Source: Clostridia bacterium (GTDB lineage: Bacteria; Bacillota; DSM-521; Neomoorellales; Neomoorellaceae). From it: a DNA stretch of 13,853 bases. Positions within the stretch are counted from its first letter, which is position 1; the number at the start of each line of letters is the position of its first letter. This document shows positions 12,938 through 13,853 of this stretch, in pieces. The stretch lies in the NCBI GenBank assembly GCA_012727745.1, contig JAAYGJ010000014.1, positions 1 through 13,853 on the forward strand, read 5' to 3'. The notes under the pieces were generated by a model. That model was not told the origin of the DNA, made no database searches, and was given only the letters and a program-made list of their open reading frames with translations. The position numbers and the translations under genes were made by a program.

Positions 12938-13853
12938 ATGCAAAGCCAAAGAAGGGTGACAGCCCTGGCGGAGGGGGCACTGCTGGCCTCGCTGACAGCA
13001 ATATTAGTACTTATTGGCTATTTTTTCCCTCCTCTGCAGTTATTAACCACTGTTGTCTGGTCAGTACCTATTCTTGTTTTAATTGTGCGTCGTGACCTGC
13101 GCCTGGGGTTAATGGCTACCTTTATTGCCGGCCTGCTGATACTTATTTTTATTGGCCCGGTTAGCGCTGTGCTTCTCTTTACCCAGTTTGCTCCCCTTGG
13201 TATTGTGTATGGTTACCTATTCAAGCATAAAACAGGGGCGGGTAAAACAGTGGCAGCCGGGAGCGCTGTGTCCCTGGCGGCCTTGCTTATAAACTTTTAC
13301 CTGGGCTTTCTTCTGACTGGCCTGCCGCTGGGCGGCATGGTCCAGGAGCTTGAGAATTCGATGCACCATGTTCTTGATTTTTATCAGCGTACCGGCATGC
13401 TCGATTCGTTGACAAGCCGGGGTTTGACTGTGGAGCAAGTCCAGCAAGCAATGCTGGATACGTTGAATACACTTAAAATACTTTTGCCGGGTATTCTTAT
13501 CTCTGCTTCCCTGCTGGCGGCATTTGTTAATTATGTGGTAGCCGAAAAAATCTTACAGCGCTTACAGCTCATGGAAGGAGGTTTACCGCCCTTTCGTCAC
13601 TGGCAGTTACCCTGGTACTTTGTCTGGGTAGTTATTGCCGGACTATTATGCTGGCAACTGGGCGACTATGCAGGTATTGCTATAGTCAGCCAGGTCGGGC
13701 TAAACCTTCTTTATATTACTATTCCCCTCTTGGTCGGCAACGGTCTGGCGGCGGTAAGCTTTTTTTTCAATAGATTTAAGTTAGCGCCATTTGCAAAATG
13801 GGCAGTGGCGGCTATTTTTCTTTTTTATTTGCCAGTTGCTTTGGTGTTTATAA
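12938..13853 (+). CDS. YybS-family (DUF2232) membrane protein, 3' end outside window
   Basis: An open frame of 305 codons runs from ATG 12938 to the window edge without a stop. The start has AGGAG (12925-12929) 8 bases upstream. It encodes a multi-span membrane protein: basic N-terminus (SQRRVTALAEG), early spans at about residues 12-50, further spans around 60-92 and 105-130, a polar stretch at about 131-180, then spans at ~185-200, ~225-245 and 250-275. The N-terminal pattern ALLASLTAILVLIGYFFPPL and the position after rpsR match YybS/DUF2232, which in Firmicutes is typically followed by a DHH phosphodiesterase (gdpP/yybT) and rplI. Its biochemical role is unknown. Confidence 0.85.
   Translation, partial: MQSQRRVTALAEGALLASLTAILVLIGYFFPPLQLLTTVVWSVPILVLIVRRDLRLGLMATFIAGLLILIFIGPVSAVLLFTQFAPLGIVYGYLFKHKTGAGKTVAAGSAVSLAALLINFYLGFLLTGLPLGGMVQELENSMHHVLDFYQRTGMLDSLTSRGLTVEQVQQAMLDTLNTLKILLPGILISASLLAAFVNYVVAEKILQRLQLMEGGLPPFRHWQLPWYFVWVVIAGLLCWQLGDYAGIAIVSQVGLNLLYITIPLLVGNGLAAVSFFFNRFKLAPFAKWAVAAIFLFYLPVALVFI

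Noticed and set aside
1..13853. CRISPR arrays, tRNA or rRNA genes, complete insertion sequence
   Set aside because: No regularly spaced direct repeats, cloverleaf-like sequences or paired terminal repeats were seen on reading.

Overview
The window looks like chromosome from an anaerobic, low-GC-lineage Firmicute (Clostridia in the broad sense, of the acetogenic or Moorella/Desulfotomaculum type). The evidence is the 3' end of formate-tetrahydrofolate ligase, the Firmicute families YqhV, DUF441, DUF951 and YybS, the rpsF-ssb-rpsR cluster with strong Shine-Dalgarno sites and many GTG/TTG starts, a YedF-type selenium protein, and remnants of a corrinoid/one-carbon methyltransferase operon with a PocR-type regulator. 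Species-level assignment cannot be supported from the sequence alone. All intact genes are on the + strand; two broken genes (8200-8594 and an IS remnant near 11450-11590) are on the - strand.

Layout. Positions 1-200 hold the end of fhs and a strong terminator. Positions 298-1282 hold a PAP2 lipid phosphatase and a YqhV membrane protein. Positions 1406-3156 hold comA and comB, the first two steps from phosphoenolpyruvate and sulfite towards sulfolactate (or coenzyme M); a terminator-like hairpin separates them. A DUF441 membrane protein follows. A roughly 390-bp leader with a terminator, a possible competing hairpin and a good promoter then precedes panB (pantothenate/CoA synthesis), which overlaps a CvpA-like membrane protein by ATGA. 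Next come an M18 aminopeptidase, yedF (TusA plus DsrE-like domains) and the small zinc-ribbon-like DUF951 protein.

Positions of about 8115-11700 look like an accessory segment set between DUF951 and rpsF, two genes that I recall as near neighbours in many Firmicutes. It holds a broken minus-strand gene resembling a CGGC-domain protein (in-frame TGA plus a probable frameshift), an intact PocR/AraC regulator, and a strong sigma-A type promoter. That promoter leads into a deletion scar joining the first ~26 codons of a uroporphyrinogen-decarboxylase-like methyltransferase to the last ~155 codons of a TRAP transporter DctM subunit. An intact DUF1638 gene and the 5' part of a transposase gene follow. 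The segment reads as a decaying inducible methyltransferase/transport operon whose middle has been deleted.

From 11742 the core genome resumes: extended -10 promoter, rpsF, ssb, rpsR, a clear terminator, then a yybS/DUF2232 membrane protein running off the end. No tRNA, rRNA, CRISPR array or complete mobile element was seen. The most unusual items are the methyltransferase::TRAP deletion junction, the TGA-interrupted minus-strand gene at a position that may correspond to a conserved cysteine, and the mutually exclusive hairpins upstream of panB.
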